Notes under the pieces: generated by a model
What the model was told of the DNA's origin: nothing
Seen by the model: the letters and a program-made list of their open reading frames with translations, nothing else
The model's database searches: none
Assembly: GCF_039592695.1 (NCBI RefSeq)
Contig: NZ_JBBUTK010000001.1
Location: forward strand, 1,469,836 to 1,533,835
Reading direction: 5' to 3'
Length of the DNA: 64,000 bases
Source of the DNA: Flagellimonas_A sp039592695
GTDB lineage: Bacteria; Bacteroidota; Bacteroidia; Flavobacteriales; Flavobacteriaceae
Part shown: positions 31,330 to 39,628 of the stretch, piece after piece
How positions within the stretch are numbered: position 1 is the first letter of the stretch
Layout: each line of letters opens with the position of its first letter
Program-made: the position numbers and the translations under genes

Positions 31330-33828
31330 ATGAGACACTTTATGAAATGGAAATCAATTTTCCTATTGACCTTATTTACGTTTGTCACCTTCTCTTGCGA
31401 TAAAGAAGACGATGGTACCAACGAAGAAGAAACCAGCAGTACAATTGTCGAAACCGCACAGAATACCGAAACGCTCAGCAGTTTGGTAGCTGCTTTGGCA
31501 AAGGCCGATGAAAATGACGACTCTGATTTGATCGGAACATTGAACGGTGATGGACCATTTACAGTTTTTGCACCCACTAACAGTGCATTTAACGAATTAC
31601 TTGCCTCACTGGATGGCTTTGATTCCCTAGAAGATTTTGACACCCCCGAAGAAAAAGCACTGTTGGCCACTATTTTGCAGTACCATGTTATTGGTGGAGC
31701 TGCCGCCGCCTCAACGGATTTAAGCGAGGGACAGGAATTGACCACGGTACAAGGTGAAAAAGTAACTGTTTCCCTTGAGGGTGGCGTATTCATAGATGAT
31801 GCCACCGAGACTGATGCCGAAGTGGTGATTCCCGATGTCAACGCCAGTAACGGAATTGTACACGTTATCGATAAAGTATTGTTACCCCAAGCGATTCTTG
31901 ATGCATTGAACGATGGTGATGGAATGGAAGGCGAGGGAAAAAACTTAGTTGAAATTGTGGTGGAAACCGAAGCACTTTCCGTTTTGGAAGCTGCGGTCAT
32001 CAAAGCTGGTTTGGCAGAGACCCTGAGCGGTGAAGGTCCGTTTACTGTTTTCGCTCCCACCAACGAAGCATTCGTTGCACTTTTAAATGCTTTGGGCGAT
32101 GATTACAACAGCTTAGATGATTTTGATACCGAAGAGGAAATCGCACTGTTGACCGATATTTTGTTGTACCACGTAATCCCCGCAAAAGTACTCGAAGCTG
32201 ACTTGGCCGCTGGAAGCGTGGCCACCGCCCTAGCTGACAATTCATTGGAAATCATTGCAGAAGGTGACACTTTTTTCGTTGGTGATGCCTCAGAGGCCAA
32301 CGCCAACATTACCGCGACGGATATCATGGCTACAAACGGTGTGGCGCACACTATTGATAAGGTATTGTTGCCACAATCGGCCATTGATTTTGTGGCCACC
32401 CTGCAAGCAAAAAACATTGTTCAAATTGCACAAGAGACCGATGATTTGAGCGTATTGGTCGAAGCACTTATAGCCGCTGATGCCGGACTTGTAGAGACCT
32501 TGAGCGGTGAAGGTCCGTTTACTGTTTTCGCTCCCACCAACGAAGCATTCGTTGCACTTTTAAATGCTTTGGGCGATGACTACAACGCTTTGGCCGATTT
32601 CGATACCCAAGAAGAAATTCACCTTTTAATCGATATTCTCAAGTATCATGTTGTCGCTGGCACGGCGGCCTTTTCAACTGATTTGACCGACGGACAAATG
32701 ATTACCACGGTAAACGGTGGTGACGTTACCATTAGTCTAGACGGTGGCGTTAAAATCACTGATGCAAGCGGCGACAGCTCAATGGTCACTACTCCAGATG
32801 TTGAAGCCAGCAATGGTGTGGTACATATTATAGACAGGGTTTTGCTGCCACAATCCGCTGTGGATTTTCTAGCTGCCATGCAAATGAAGACTATTGTAGA
32901 ATTGGCCATTGAAACCGATGACCTCAGCTTGTTGGTCGATGCATTGGTTGCTGCTGACGCCGGACTTGTGGAAACCTTGAGCGGTGAAGGTCCGTTCACG
33001 GTCTTCGCTCCCACAAACCAAGCATTTGCTGATTTGTTGCATTTCTTGGGAGACGATTTCAATAGCCTTTCAGACTTTGACACCGAAGCAGAAATCAATA
33101 TTCTTGTGAAGGTACTGACCTACCATGTAGTAGCAGGCACAGCTGCCTTCTCTACAGACCTCAGCAATGGCCAGCACATCACCACGGTACAAGGTGAAAA
33201 CTTGGGCATCATATTGAACAGCAGTGTGCACATTGATGATGCCACCGATACCAATGCATCGGTGATTACCCCTGATGTTGAAGCAAGCAATGGCGTTGTG
33301 CACATCATCGACAAGGTATTGCTTCCGCAGGAAGTTTTGGATGCTTTGGCACCTGCCACACCAAATATTGTTGAACTGGCCCAATCGGTTGATGATTTGA
33401 GCCTTTTGGTCGATGCTTTGATTCAGGCGGATGCAGGTCTGGTCGACGTGCTTAGTGGCGACGGTCCGTTCACGGTGTTTGCCCCAACAAATCAAGCTTT
33501 TGCTGATTTATTGCATGCGCTGGGAAGTAACTTCAACAGTTTGGCCGATTTTGATACCCCAGAAGAAAAAACATTGTTGGCCAAAGTCTTGACCTATCAT
33601 GTGGTTTCTGGGGATGCCCTGGCCTCTGGAGACTTGAAAAACCATCAAAGGTTGCATACGGTACAAGGTGAAGATGTGACGGTCATACTCAATCATGGGG
33701 TTTTCATTAGGGATAAGACCCACGTCAATGCCGAAGTAATCGGTGCCGATAACGAGGCCAGCAACGGTATCGTGCACTTAATCGATAAGGTACTGTTACC
33801 ACAAGAGGTGCTCGACCAACTGCACTGA
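31330..33828 (+). CDS. Fasciclin-repeat lipoprotein with five FAS1 units
   Basis: 832 residues from ATG 31330 (ATG 31342 is an alternative; 31324 is TTG). Lipobox FSC near residue 23, then Asp/Glu-rich linker. Five FAS1 domains of about 155-160 residues follow (roughly 38-190, 195-345, 350-505, 508-665, 667-830), each with FTVFAPTN and a V-H-(I/L/V)IDKVLLPQ ending. Units 2 and 3 share a 79-base exact DNA repeat. The domain series is regular and ends without any extra C-terminal sorting domain. Likely a surface adhesin; a paralog of the three-unit gene upstream. A terminator sits at 33862. Confidence 0.94.
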   Translation: MRHFMKWKSIFLLTLFTFVTFSCDKEDDGTNEEETSSTIVETAQNTETLSSLVAALAKADENDDSDLIGTLNGDGPFTVFAPTNSAFNELLASLDGFDSLEDFDTPEEKALLATILQYHVIGGAAAASTDLSEGQELTTVQGEKVTVSLEGGVFIDDATETDAEVVIPDVNASNGIVHVIDKVLLPQAILDALNDGDGMEGEGKNLVEIVVETEALSVLEAAVIKAGLAETLSGEGPFTVFAPTNEAFVALLNALGDDYNSLDDFDTEEEIALLTDILLYHVIPAKVLEADLAAGSVATALADNSLEIIAEGDTFFVGDASEANANITATDIMATNGVAHTIDKVLLPQSAIDFVATLQAKNIVQIAQETDDLSVLVEALIAADAGLVETLSGEGPFTVFAPTNEAFVALLNALGDDYNALADFDTQEEIHLLIDILKYHVVAGTAAFSTDLTDGQMITTVNGGDVTISLDGGVKITDASGDSSMVTTPDVEASNGVVHIIDRVLLPQSAVDFLAAMQMKTIVELAIETDDLSLLVDALVAADAGLVETLSGEGPFTVFAPTNQAFADLLHFLGDDFNSLSDFDTEAEINILVKVLTYHVVAGTAAFSTDLSNGQHITTVQGENLGIILNSSVHIDDATDTNASVITPDVEASNGVVHIIDKVLLPQEVLDALAPATPNIVELAQSVDDLSLLVDALIQADAGLVDVLSGDGPFTVFAPTNQAFADLLHALGSNFNSLADFDTPEEKTLLAKVLTYHVVSGDALASGDLKNHQRLHTVQGEDVTVILNHGVFIRDKTHVNAEVIGADNEASNGIVHLIDKVLLPQEVLDQLH
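32024..32579 (+). repeat. Exact 79-base direct repeat within the FAS1 array
   Basis: 32024-32102 and 32501-32579 are identical over 79 bases, offset 477 bases (159 codons, in frame). They encode SGEGPFTVFAPTNEAFVALL plus the next residues of FAS1 units 2 and 3. The other units differ at many synonymous sites. Confidence 0.85.
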
Positions 33829-33861
33829 TTTGTTGACCTGAAAGACATCTTTAAAAATTGC

Positions 33862-33898
33862 GAAACCCCTTAGATTTACACTATCTGAGGGGTTTTTC
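33862..33898 (+). terminator. Intrinsic terminator after the five-unit FAS1 gene
   Basis: GAAACCCCTTAGA (33862-33874) pairs with TCTGAGGGGTTTTTC (33884-33898), apart from one G-T pair; T-run at 33893-33897. It lies 34 bases after the stop. Confidence 0.85.
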
Positions 33899-34052
33899 AT
33901 CGATAGGATTGACCACTCATCGATCACACATCAAAAGGGGGTCTGTTACCATACAAATATGCCCGCTTGACAACTATTAATTTTTTGGGAAGCATTTATG
34001 GCGCATCTTTGGTGTCCCGAATCTTTCCAAACTATACCTTTAATGGTGAGAG
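33899..34052 (+). other. Gene-free spacer between two terminators, possible small RNA
   Basis: The gap 33829-34132 (304 bases) has no gene I can support. It holds the FAS1 terminator at 33862 and a second strong terminator at 34053. Between them lie TTTTTTG (33981-33987) and CATCTTTG (34004-34011), which resemble -33 and -7 elements with a 16-base spacing. A transcript starting near 34018 and ending at 34081 would be about 65 nt. Confidence 0.3.
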
Positions 34053-34081
34053 CTTCCCTGCTACGGCAGGGAAGTTTTTTT
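34053..34081 (+). terminator. Orphan intrinsic terminator
   Basis: Perfect 9-bp stem CTTCCCTGC (34053-34061) / GCAGGGAAG (34066-34074), 4-base loop, then seven T. No gene ends just before it on the plus strand; a strong terminator already follows the FAS1 gene 155 bases earlier. Confidence 0.85.
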
Positions 34082-34132
34082 AAAGTTCCCCCAAAAGCTC
34101 ATGCTAAATAATGTTGTGCAATTGACGATGGA

Positions 34133-34699
34133 TTAATCTTCCGGTTCTTCCTCCAATACATCGATGACCTCATAGCCATCTTCCACCGCTTTATAAACGG
34201 CGTCGTTGAGTTCATAGGCCGTCAAACCATCAAAATCAATTTCCGAGGCATCTTCAGGCAATTCTTCAACTACGGCTCCGACGGGCGGTTCAGAAATTTC
34301 ATAGCCATCCTCAACTTCTTGGTAGAAAACACCATCGGCATAATTGTATCGGTTGCCCCTGACCGTCAAAACGATTGCTGTTGCAGGGATTCTGCGAAGA
34401 CGGAAGCCCCTTGGCGGAAACGCACGTACATATACTCCCCTCCTTTTAACAAAATACATTCCGCCCACAGGATAATAAGAGACATTTCTGAACACCAGAG
34501 GACGGGTGTTCGCCGGGAGTCTTCTAAGCCTTCTTCTGACAACTCTTCTTGTCGTTCTTCTGCGAACCCTTCGGTTTACACGTCTTTTTTTACGAACGGC
34601 CTGTACCGTCTCTTGATTTCTTGTCTGTGCCTCAACGGTTTCCGGTATTGAAAAGAACGTAAAGGAGAACAAAATCAGGATAAAGCCTATGTTTTTCAT
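34133..34699 (-). CDS. Arg-rich exported protein, DUF6515 family
   Basis: 188 residues from ATG 34699 (a longer reading to 34744 lacks a signal). Signal peptide KNIGFILILFSFTFFSIPETVEAQ. Then a highly basic segment with runs such as KKRRVNRRVRRRTTRRVVRRRLRR split over residues about 34-60, and a C-terminal pair of DUF6515-type units: NRYNYADGVFYQEVEDGYEI with PPVGAVVEELPEDA, and a shorter LNDAVYKAVEDGYEVIDVLEEEPED. The protein is thus strongly positive at one end and strongly acidic at the other. Such proteins are exported in Bacteroidota; role unknown. The acidic tail could mask or balance the Arg block. Confidence 0.8.
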   Translation of the reverse strand: MKNIGFILILFSFTFFSIPETVEAQTRNQETVQAVRKKRRVNRRVRRRTTRRVVRRRLRRLPANTRPLVFRNVSYYPVGGMYFVKRRGVYVRAFPPRGFRLRRIPATAIVLTVRGNRYNYADGVFYQEVEDGYEISEPPVGAVVEELPEDASEIDFDGLTAYELNDAVYKAVEDGYEVIDVLEEEPED

Positions 34700-34776
34700 T
34701 GCAATGATTTTATGGTTATTGCCTATAAGACCATACAAAAGCAAAAAGGTTTAACCGAAGAAAAGAAACGCCGTTG

Positions 34777-36642
34777 CTATCTTTTTCCTGTTTTTTTCTG
34801 GGCTTCTGCCTGCTCCATCATTTCACGCATTTTCTTTTGAAAACGGTTCTCTTTTTTGGGTTTCTTCTTGTTTTCTTGGATTTGCGCATGAATTTTATTC
34901 TCATCCAAAATATAGTTCTTGATGACCAACATGATGAAGATGGTGATCAAGTTTGAGATGAAATAGTACAGACTTAGTCCGCTCGCATAATTGTTGAAGA
35001 AAAACAACATCATGACGGGTGACAGGTACATGATGAATTTCATGTTCGGCATTCCAGGCTGTTGCTGCATCTGCATACTTTGGCCGGTGGTCATCGTCAT
35101 GTAGATAAATATGGCTATAGATGCCAAAATCGGAAACAAACTCACATGGTCGCCATAGAATGGTATCGTAAACGGAAGGTTGAAAATGGTATCATAAGAC
35201 GACAGGTCATCCGCCCACAAAAAGGATTTTTGCCGTAGCGCAAACGAGGTCGGAAAGAACATGAACAATGCATAGAATATCGGCAGTTGCAACAATGCTG
35301 GTATACAACCGCTCATGGGGTTTACCCCTGCCTTACGGTACAGCTTCATGGTCTCCTGCTGCTTTTTCATCGCATTGTCCTTATACTTTTCGTTGAGCTC
35401 GGTGATTTCAGGTTTCAAGACCTTCATCTTGGCTTGGGAGAGGTACGATTTATAGGTGACAGGCGAAAGTGCCAAACGCACGATGATGGTCATGACAATG
35501 ATGGCAATACCGTAGGGTAAGAACGAACTCAAAAAACCATAGAAGGGTGTAAACACATGGCGGTTGATCCATCCAAAAATTCCCCATCCAAAGGGAATGG
35601 ATTCGACCAAGCCCAACTCCTTGTAATCATCCAGCACCTGGGCATCGGTGGGGCCGTGGTACCAGTGCATGTTGTACGAAAGTTCACCACCCTGTAATTC
35701 AAGAGGGGCTTTTGTCGCATATTCTTTGGTAAACAGTTCTTCTTTGGTCTCTTCTTCGACCAAATTTTTTGACAGCAGCTCAGCGGTCTTGAAGTGGTTG
35801 TCCGTTGCCAAGATGGAACTGAAAAAGTGCTGCCGATACGAAAGCCATTTAACATCCTCTTCGGTTTCTTCATCGAGGTCGCTGCTCTCTGAAAGCTTGC
35901 TGATTTTTTCACCGTCATGATTGTAGGTCAGGCGGGTATAACGATTTTCGTACTGCACGCTCTTGCTCCTTCTTCGGGCTTTGGTTGTCCAATCCAAGGT
36001 GACAGGCCTTGAACTGTTCAGAACACCGTTAAGGCCTTGCGACCGAACCGTGAAATCAACCAGATATTCGTTGGGTTTCATCTCATAGCGATACTCCAAA
36101 AACTGGTTCTCAGAGACCTTGGCCTTCATCGAAAGCACTTGGTTGTCACCACTTTTGCTCAAAGAGGGTTCAAAATAAAGCTCTGAGGTGCTGAGTACAC
36201 GATTGTCATTGGTTGAAAATGAAATGGCAAACTCGGCATTGCCGTCTTTGACCAAGTATACGGGCAGCGAATCGTAGGTGACGAATTTTTTCATCTTCGC
36301 CTCGACAATTTGACCCCCTTTATTGGCGACCTTTAGTTCAACAACATCGTTTTCAAGTGTTGTCTGTTGGTCTGCCACATTGGTAAAGCCAAAAGCGCCC
36401 ACAGCACTTTTATAACCTGCCAAGGCAGTGGAGTCATTCAAATTTATCTGGGGTTTTGCCTCAATGGGCTGAGAAGGTTCTTCTGTGGTTTCTTCTGCTT
36501 CAACGACCTGTTCCTGTTTTGCCTTTTCTGCATCAAGCTCTTCGGGAGTAGGTTTTGTGGTATAGAACCAGAAAATAAGAATCCCGAAAATAAGTACAAA
36601 CCCGATTATGGAATTCAGGTCAAGCTTTTTCTCTTCTTCCAT
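34777..36642 (-). CDS. yidC: Membrane protein insertase YidC
   Basis: 621 residues. N-terminal membrane segment (about 11-26), large periplasmic beta-sandwich domain (about 60-340; TLDWTTKARRRSKS region), then the conserved insertase core of five membrane segments (PFGWGIFGWINRHVFTPFYGFL, GIAIIVMTIIVRLALSPVTYKSYLSQAKMK with the key hydrophilic-groove Arg, NPMSGCIPALLQLPIFYALFMFF, and YLSPVMMLFFFNNYASGLSLYYFISNL). The C-terminal tail is very basic (KKKPKKENRFQKKMREMM), as expected for ribosome contact. It inserts membrane proteins alone or with SecYEG. Lies 67 bases after pyrG on the same strand. Confidence 0.97.
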   Translation of the reverse strand: MEEEKKLDLNSIIGFVLIFGILIFWFYTTKPTPEELDAEKAKQEQVVEAEETTEEPSQPIEAKPQINLNDSTALAGYKSAVGAFGFTNVADQQTTLENDVVELKVANKGGQIVEAKMKKFVTYDSLPVYLVKDGNAEFAISFSTNDNRVLSTSELYFEPSLSKSGDNQVLSMKAKVSENQFLEYRYEMKPNEYLVDFTVRSQGLNGVLNSSRPVTLDWTTKARRRSKSVQYENRYTRLTYNHDGEKISKLSESSDLDEETEEDVKWLSYRQHFFSSILATDNHFKTAELLSKNLVEEETKEELFTKEYATKAPLELQGGELSYNMHWYHGPTDAQVLDDYKELGLVESIPFGWGIFGWINRHVFTPFYGFLSSFLPYGIAIIVMTIIVRLALSPVTYKSYLSQAKMKVLKPEITELNEKYKDNAMKKQQETMKLYRKAGVNPMSGCIPALLQLPIFYALFMFFPTSFALRQKSFLWADDLSSYDTIFNLPFTIPFYGDHVSLFPILASIAIFIYMTMTTGQSMQMQQQPGMPNMKFIMYLSPVMMLFFFNNYASGLSLYYFISNLITIFIMLVIKNYILDENKIHAQIQENKKKPKKENRFQKKMREMMEQAEAQKKTGKR

Positions 36643-36710
36643 GAAATAATATCTATGCTGTAGTTTCGTTTGGTACGTTCAACCCGCAAATATAGACCCA
36701 AAAAAACAGT

Positions 36711-38348
36711 TTATGCCAAACTGGCATTAGTTTGTTTTTGCTTCTGTTTTAAAACGGCTTTTACAAAGCCCACGAACAATGGATGCGGATTTGCAACCGT
36801 ACTCTTGTACTCTGGGTGGTACTGCACCCCGATAAACCATGGGTGTGACGGGAGTTCTATAATCTCGACAAGGCCGGTTTCAGGGTTCAGGCCAGAGGCA
36901 ACCAAGCCCGCTTCTTCAAACTCTGATTTGTATTCATTGTTGAACTCAAAACGGTGGCGGTGGCGTTCGGCAATCTGGATCTGGCCTTGATACACCTCAT
37001 GTACCAAAGTTCCGGGTTTGATTTCACAGTCCCACGCGCCCAAACGCATGGTGCCCCCTTTATCGGTCACCGATTTTTGTTCTTCCATCAAATTGATGAC
37101 GGGGTGCGGGGTGTTCTCATCCATCTCTGTGGAGTTTGCATTTTCATACCCCAATACAGTTCTGGCAAATTCAATCACCGCCATCTGCATGCCCAGGCAA
37201 ATACCGAGATAGGGCACGTCGTTTTCCCTAGCGTAACGCACGGCCAGAATCTTGCCTTCAATGCCACGCTCTCCAAAACCCGGTGCTACCAAGATTCCGT
37301 CGAGGCCCAACATCTTTTTATCAAGGTTGCGAGCCGTGATGTGTTCTGAATGAATGCTTTTGACCACAACCTCAACCTCATTCGCCGCACCAGCATGTAT
37401 AAACGATTCCAATATGGATTTATAGGAATCCTGCAGTTCAACATACTTTCCGACCAGACCAATGGTGACTTTGTTTTTCGGATTCTTGTGACGCTGCAAA
37501 AACTCTTGCCATTGGTCAAGATTGGGCTCATTGGTATCGGGCAGTGCCAATTTTTTCAACGCAACGGCATCCAATCCTTCCTCATGCATCATCAGCGGCA
37601 CGTCATAGATGGTCGAAGCGTCAATGGACTGAATTACGGCTTCTTTTTTTACGTTGCAGAACAAGGCCAGTTTCTCACGTTTCTCCTCTGAAATCTCATG
37701 CTCGGTACGACATACCAAAATATCGGCCTTGATTCCGCTTTCCATCAAGGTCTTGACCGAATGCTGTGTCGGTTTTGTTTTTAGTTCGCCCGCAGCAGAG
37801 AGGTAAGGCACCAAGGTCAGGTGGATGACAATACCATTGTTTTCGCCAAGTTCCCACAACAGTTGCCGAACCGATTCAATGTAGGGCAGTGATTCAATAT
37901 CACCCACGGTACCCCCGATTTCGGTAATGACGATATCGTATTCACCACTGTTGCCCAGCATCTGGATACGCTCTTTGATCTCGTTGGTGATATGGGGCAC
38001 CACCTGAACGGTTTTACCCAAAAATTCACCCCGACGTTCTTTTTCAATGACACTTTGGTAGATACGCCCAGTGGTCACATTGTTGGCCTGTGAGGTGCGT
38101 ACGTTCAAGAACCGTTCGTAATGGCCCAAATCCAGGTCAGTTTCCGCGCCATCTTCGGTCACGTAACATTCCCCATGTTCATACGGGTTCAAGGTACCAG
38201 GGTCGACATTGATATAGGGATCCAATTTCTGAATAGTGGTGCGATACCCCCTTGCCTGTAGGAGCTTTGCCAATGATGCAGCGATAATGCCTTTACCTAA
38301 TGAAGAAGTTACTCCGCCCGTAACGAAAATGTACTTTGTTTGCGACAT
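36711..38348 (-). CDS. pyrG: CTP synthase
   Basis: 545 residues, normal length. Amidates UTP to CTP with Gln-derived ammonia. N-terminal amidoligase: KYIFVTGGVTSSLGKGI P-loop, DPYINVDPGTLNPYEHGE, ITEIGGTVGDIESLPYIE. C-terminal class I glutamine amidotransferase: VAPGFGERGIEGKI, nucleophile Cys in YLGICLGMQMAVIE, and the His/Glu dyad in GVQYHPEYKS. The pyrG-yidC order is conserved in Bacteroidota. A very good promoter, TTTG-18-TATCTTTA, lies 26 bases upstream of the ATG. Confidence 0.98.
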   Translation of the reverse strand: MSQTKYIFVTGGVTSSLGKGIIAASLAKLLQARGYRTTIQKLDPYINVDPGTLNPYEHGECYVTEDGAETDLDLGHYERFLNVRTSQANNVTTGRIYQSVIEKERRGEFLGKTVQVVPHITNEIKERIQMLGNSGEYDIVITEIGGTVGDIESLPYIESVRQLLWELGENNGIVIHLTLVPYLSAAGELKTKPTQHSVKTLMESGIKADILVCRTEHEISEEKREKLALFCNVKKEAVIQSIDASTIYDVPLMMHEEGLDAVALKKLALPDTNEPNLDQWQEFLQRHKNPKNKVTIGLVGKYVELQDSYKSILESFIHAGAANEVEVVVKSIHSEHITARNLDKKMLGLDGILVAPGFGERGIEGKILAVRYARENDVPYLGICLGMQMAVIEFARTVLGYENANSTEMDENTPHPVINLMEEQKSVTDKGGTMRLGAWDCEIKPGTLVHEVYQGQIQIAERHRHRFEFNNEYKSEFEEAGLVASGLNPETGLVEIIELPSHPWFIGVQYHPEYKSTVANPHPLFVGFVKAVLKQKQKQTNASLA

Positions 38349-38373
38349 GTTGGGGATGTGATGTTACGGGGCG

Positions 38374-38403
38374 TAAAGATACAAATTGCCAAGGGAAATC
38401 AAA
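38374..38403 (-). promoter_or_regulatory. pyrG: Promoter of pyrG (-33/-7 pair)
   Basis: Minus strand: TTTG (38400-38403), 18 bases, TATCTTTA (38374-38381). This is one of the two closest matches in the window to the Bacteroidota consensus TTTG-N19-TAnnTTTG. The -33 element overlaps the 5' border of the DUF3820 gene end. Confidence 0.65.
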
Positions 38404-38404
38404 T

Positions 38405-38641
38405 TCAATCTTTCGGAAATTCTTTTTGAAGCTTCCTAATTATTGGTTCCAACCCATTTGATTTGACATCAAGCATTGTCTGCAAGTGCTCCCCCAGTTT
38501 CCCCTTGGGGTACCCTTTCTGTTTAAACCAAACCAAATAGGCAATGGGCAAATCGACCAAATAACGGTCTTTGTACTTACCAAAGGGCATACGGTAATGT
38601 GCCAGTTCGAGCAATCGGGTCTTATCGGGTTCTATTTCCAT
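38405..38641 (-). CDS. DUF3820 family protein
   Basis: 78 residues from ATG 38641. A longer in-frame reading to 38821 would run antisense through the next gene's signal region and is rejected. The sequence MPFGKYKDRYLVDLPIAYLVWFKQKGYPKGKLGEHL is the core of the DUF3820 family (small cytosolic proteins, a DNA- or nucleotide-binding role has been proposed; unproven). Divergent from the TIM-barrel gene, with 45 bases between them. It ends 56 bases before the pyrG start on the same strand. Confidence 0.82.
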   Translation of the reverse strand: MEIEPDKTRLLELAHYRMPFGKYKDRYLVDLPIAYLVWFKQKGYPKGKLGEHLQTMLDVKSNGLEPIIRKLQKEFPKD

Positions 38642-38686
38642 GTGTGGTTCGAAAATACTATCTTTTCTGTGGATAAATTCCATATC

Positions 38687-39550
38687 ATGAAAAGACGAAA
38701 TTTTATGGCCACAGCTGCCGCGGTGTCCTTGGGAGCGGTCACCTATCGGGCAAGCGCCCAACACACGGAAGCCGGTAAAGATTTTAAGCTCAAAAACAAC
38801 ATCAACCATAGCGTATGTCATTGGTGCTTCAACTACATGCCGCTTGAGGATTTTCTAAAAATCCTCAATGAACTCGGTATCAAAGCCATTGATTTGGTGG
38901 GGCCCAAAGACTGGCCGTTATTGAAAAAATATGATATTCACTGTTCGATGTGCAATGGGGCCGAAATCAGTTTGACCGAAGGATGGAACGACCCCAAGTA
39001 TCACGAAACCCTCATTAAAAATTATACGGAAATCATTCCGCAAGTGGCGGAAGCCGGGTATACCAACCTCATCTGTTTTAGTGGCAACCGTCGGGGCATG
39101 AACGATTATGTGGGGCTGCAAAATTGTGTTGACGGACTTTCACAGATTATCCCCTTGGCAGAAAAGCATGGGGTCGTGATACAAATGGAACTCTTCAACC
39201 AAGTGAACCATCCCGATTATATGTGCGACAGCAGTCTCTGGGGGGTTGAACTCTGTAAACATTTGGGCAGTGACAACTTTAAACTGCTCTTTGACGTTTA
39301 CCACATGCAGATTCAAGAAGGTGACATCATCAGGAGCATACAAAATTACCACCCCTATTTTGGGCATTACCATACTGCGGGTGTGCCGGGCCGCCATGAA
39401 ATCGATGAGACCCAAGAACTGTATTACCCTGCCATTATGCAGGCCATCTTGGATACGGGTTTTAAAGGCTATGTGGCCCAAGAGTTTATCGTGACCTGGG
39501 AAGATAAGATAGCCGCACTGAAAGATGCCTTTAAACGATGTGATGTTTAA
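38687..39550 (+). CDS. TIM-barrel hydroxypyruvate isomerase/sugar-phosphate-isomerase-like protein, Tat-exported
   Basis: 287 residues from ATG 38687 (an upstream frame to 38486 has no signal). The N-terminus KRRNFMATAAAVSLGAVTYRASAQ is a twin-arginine-type signal, suggesting export of a folded enzyme. The remainder is an AP-endonuclease-2-like TIM barrel: VIQMELFNQVNH, LLFDVYHMQIQEGD, FGHYHTAGVPGRHEID and FKGYVAQEFIVTWED, with metal ligands Glu, Asp, His, Glu as in Hyi hydroxypyruvate isomerase. Enzyme substrate is uncertain (hydroxypyruvate or a sugar). Bidirectional terminator follows at 39566. Confidence 0.86.
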   Translation: MKRRNFMATAAAVSLGAVTYRASAQHTEAGKDFKLKNNINHSVCHWCFNYMPLEDFLKILNELGIKAIDLVGPKDWPLLKKYDIHCSMCNGAEISLTEGWNDPKYHETLIKNYTEIIPQVAEAGYTNLICFSGNRRGMNDYVGLQNCVDGLSQIIPLAEKHGVVIQMELFNQVNHPDYMCDSSLWGVELCKHLGSDNFKLLFDVYHMQIQEGDIIRSIQNYHPYFGHYHTAGVPGRHEIDETQELYYPAIMQAILDTGFKGYVAQEFIVTWEDKIAALKDAFKRCDV

Positions 39551-39565
39551 TACGAATGATAACAA

Positions 39566-39604
39566 AAGAAAAAGGCTGCCAAAAATACTGACAGCCTATT
39601 TTTC
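39566..39604. terminator. Bidirectional intrinsic terminator between the TIM-barrel gene and icd
   Basis: AGGCTG (39573-39578) pairs with CAGCCT (39592-39597); A-rich run to the left and T-run to the right serve both convergent genes. The loop is 13 bases, so the stem is moderate. Confidence 0.65.
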
Positions 39605-39628
39605 AAAAATTCAAAATTGGGGAACTAG

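Noticed and set aside
31305..32063. 252-codon frame antisense to the FAS1 gene, and similar frames at 32646-33098
   Set aside because: Shadow of repeated FAS1 sequence, so the same false protein recurs with each unit; no start signals.
38405..38821. Longer reading of the DUF3820 gene (138 codons)
   Set aside because: The extra 60 residues are antisense to the TIM-barrel gene's signal region and have no similarity; the ATG at 38641 starts the conserved part.
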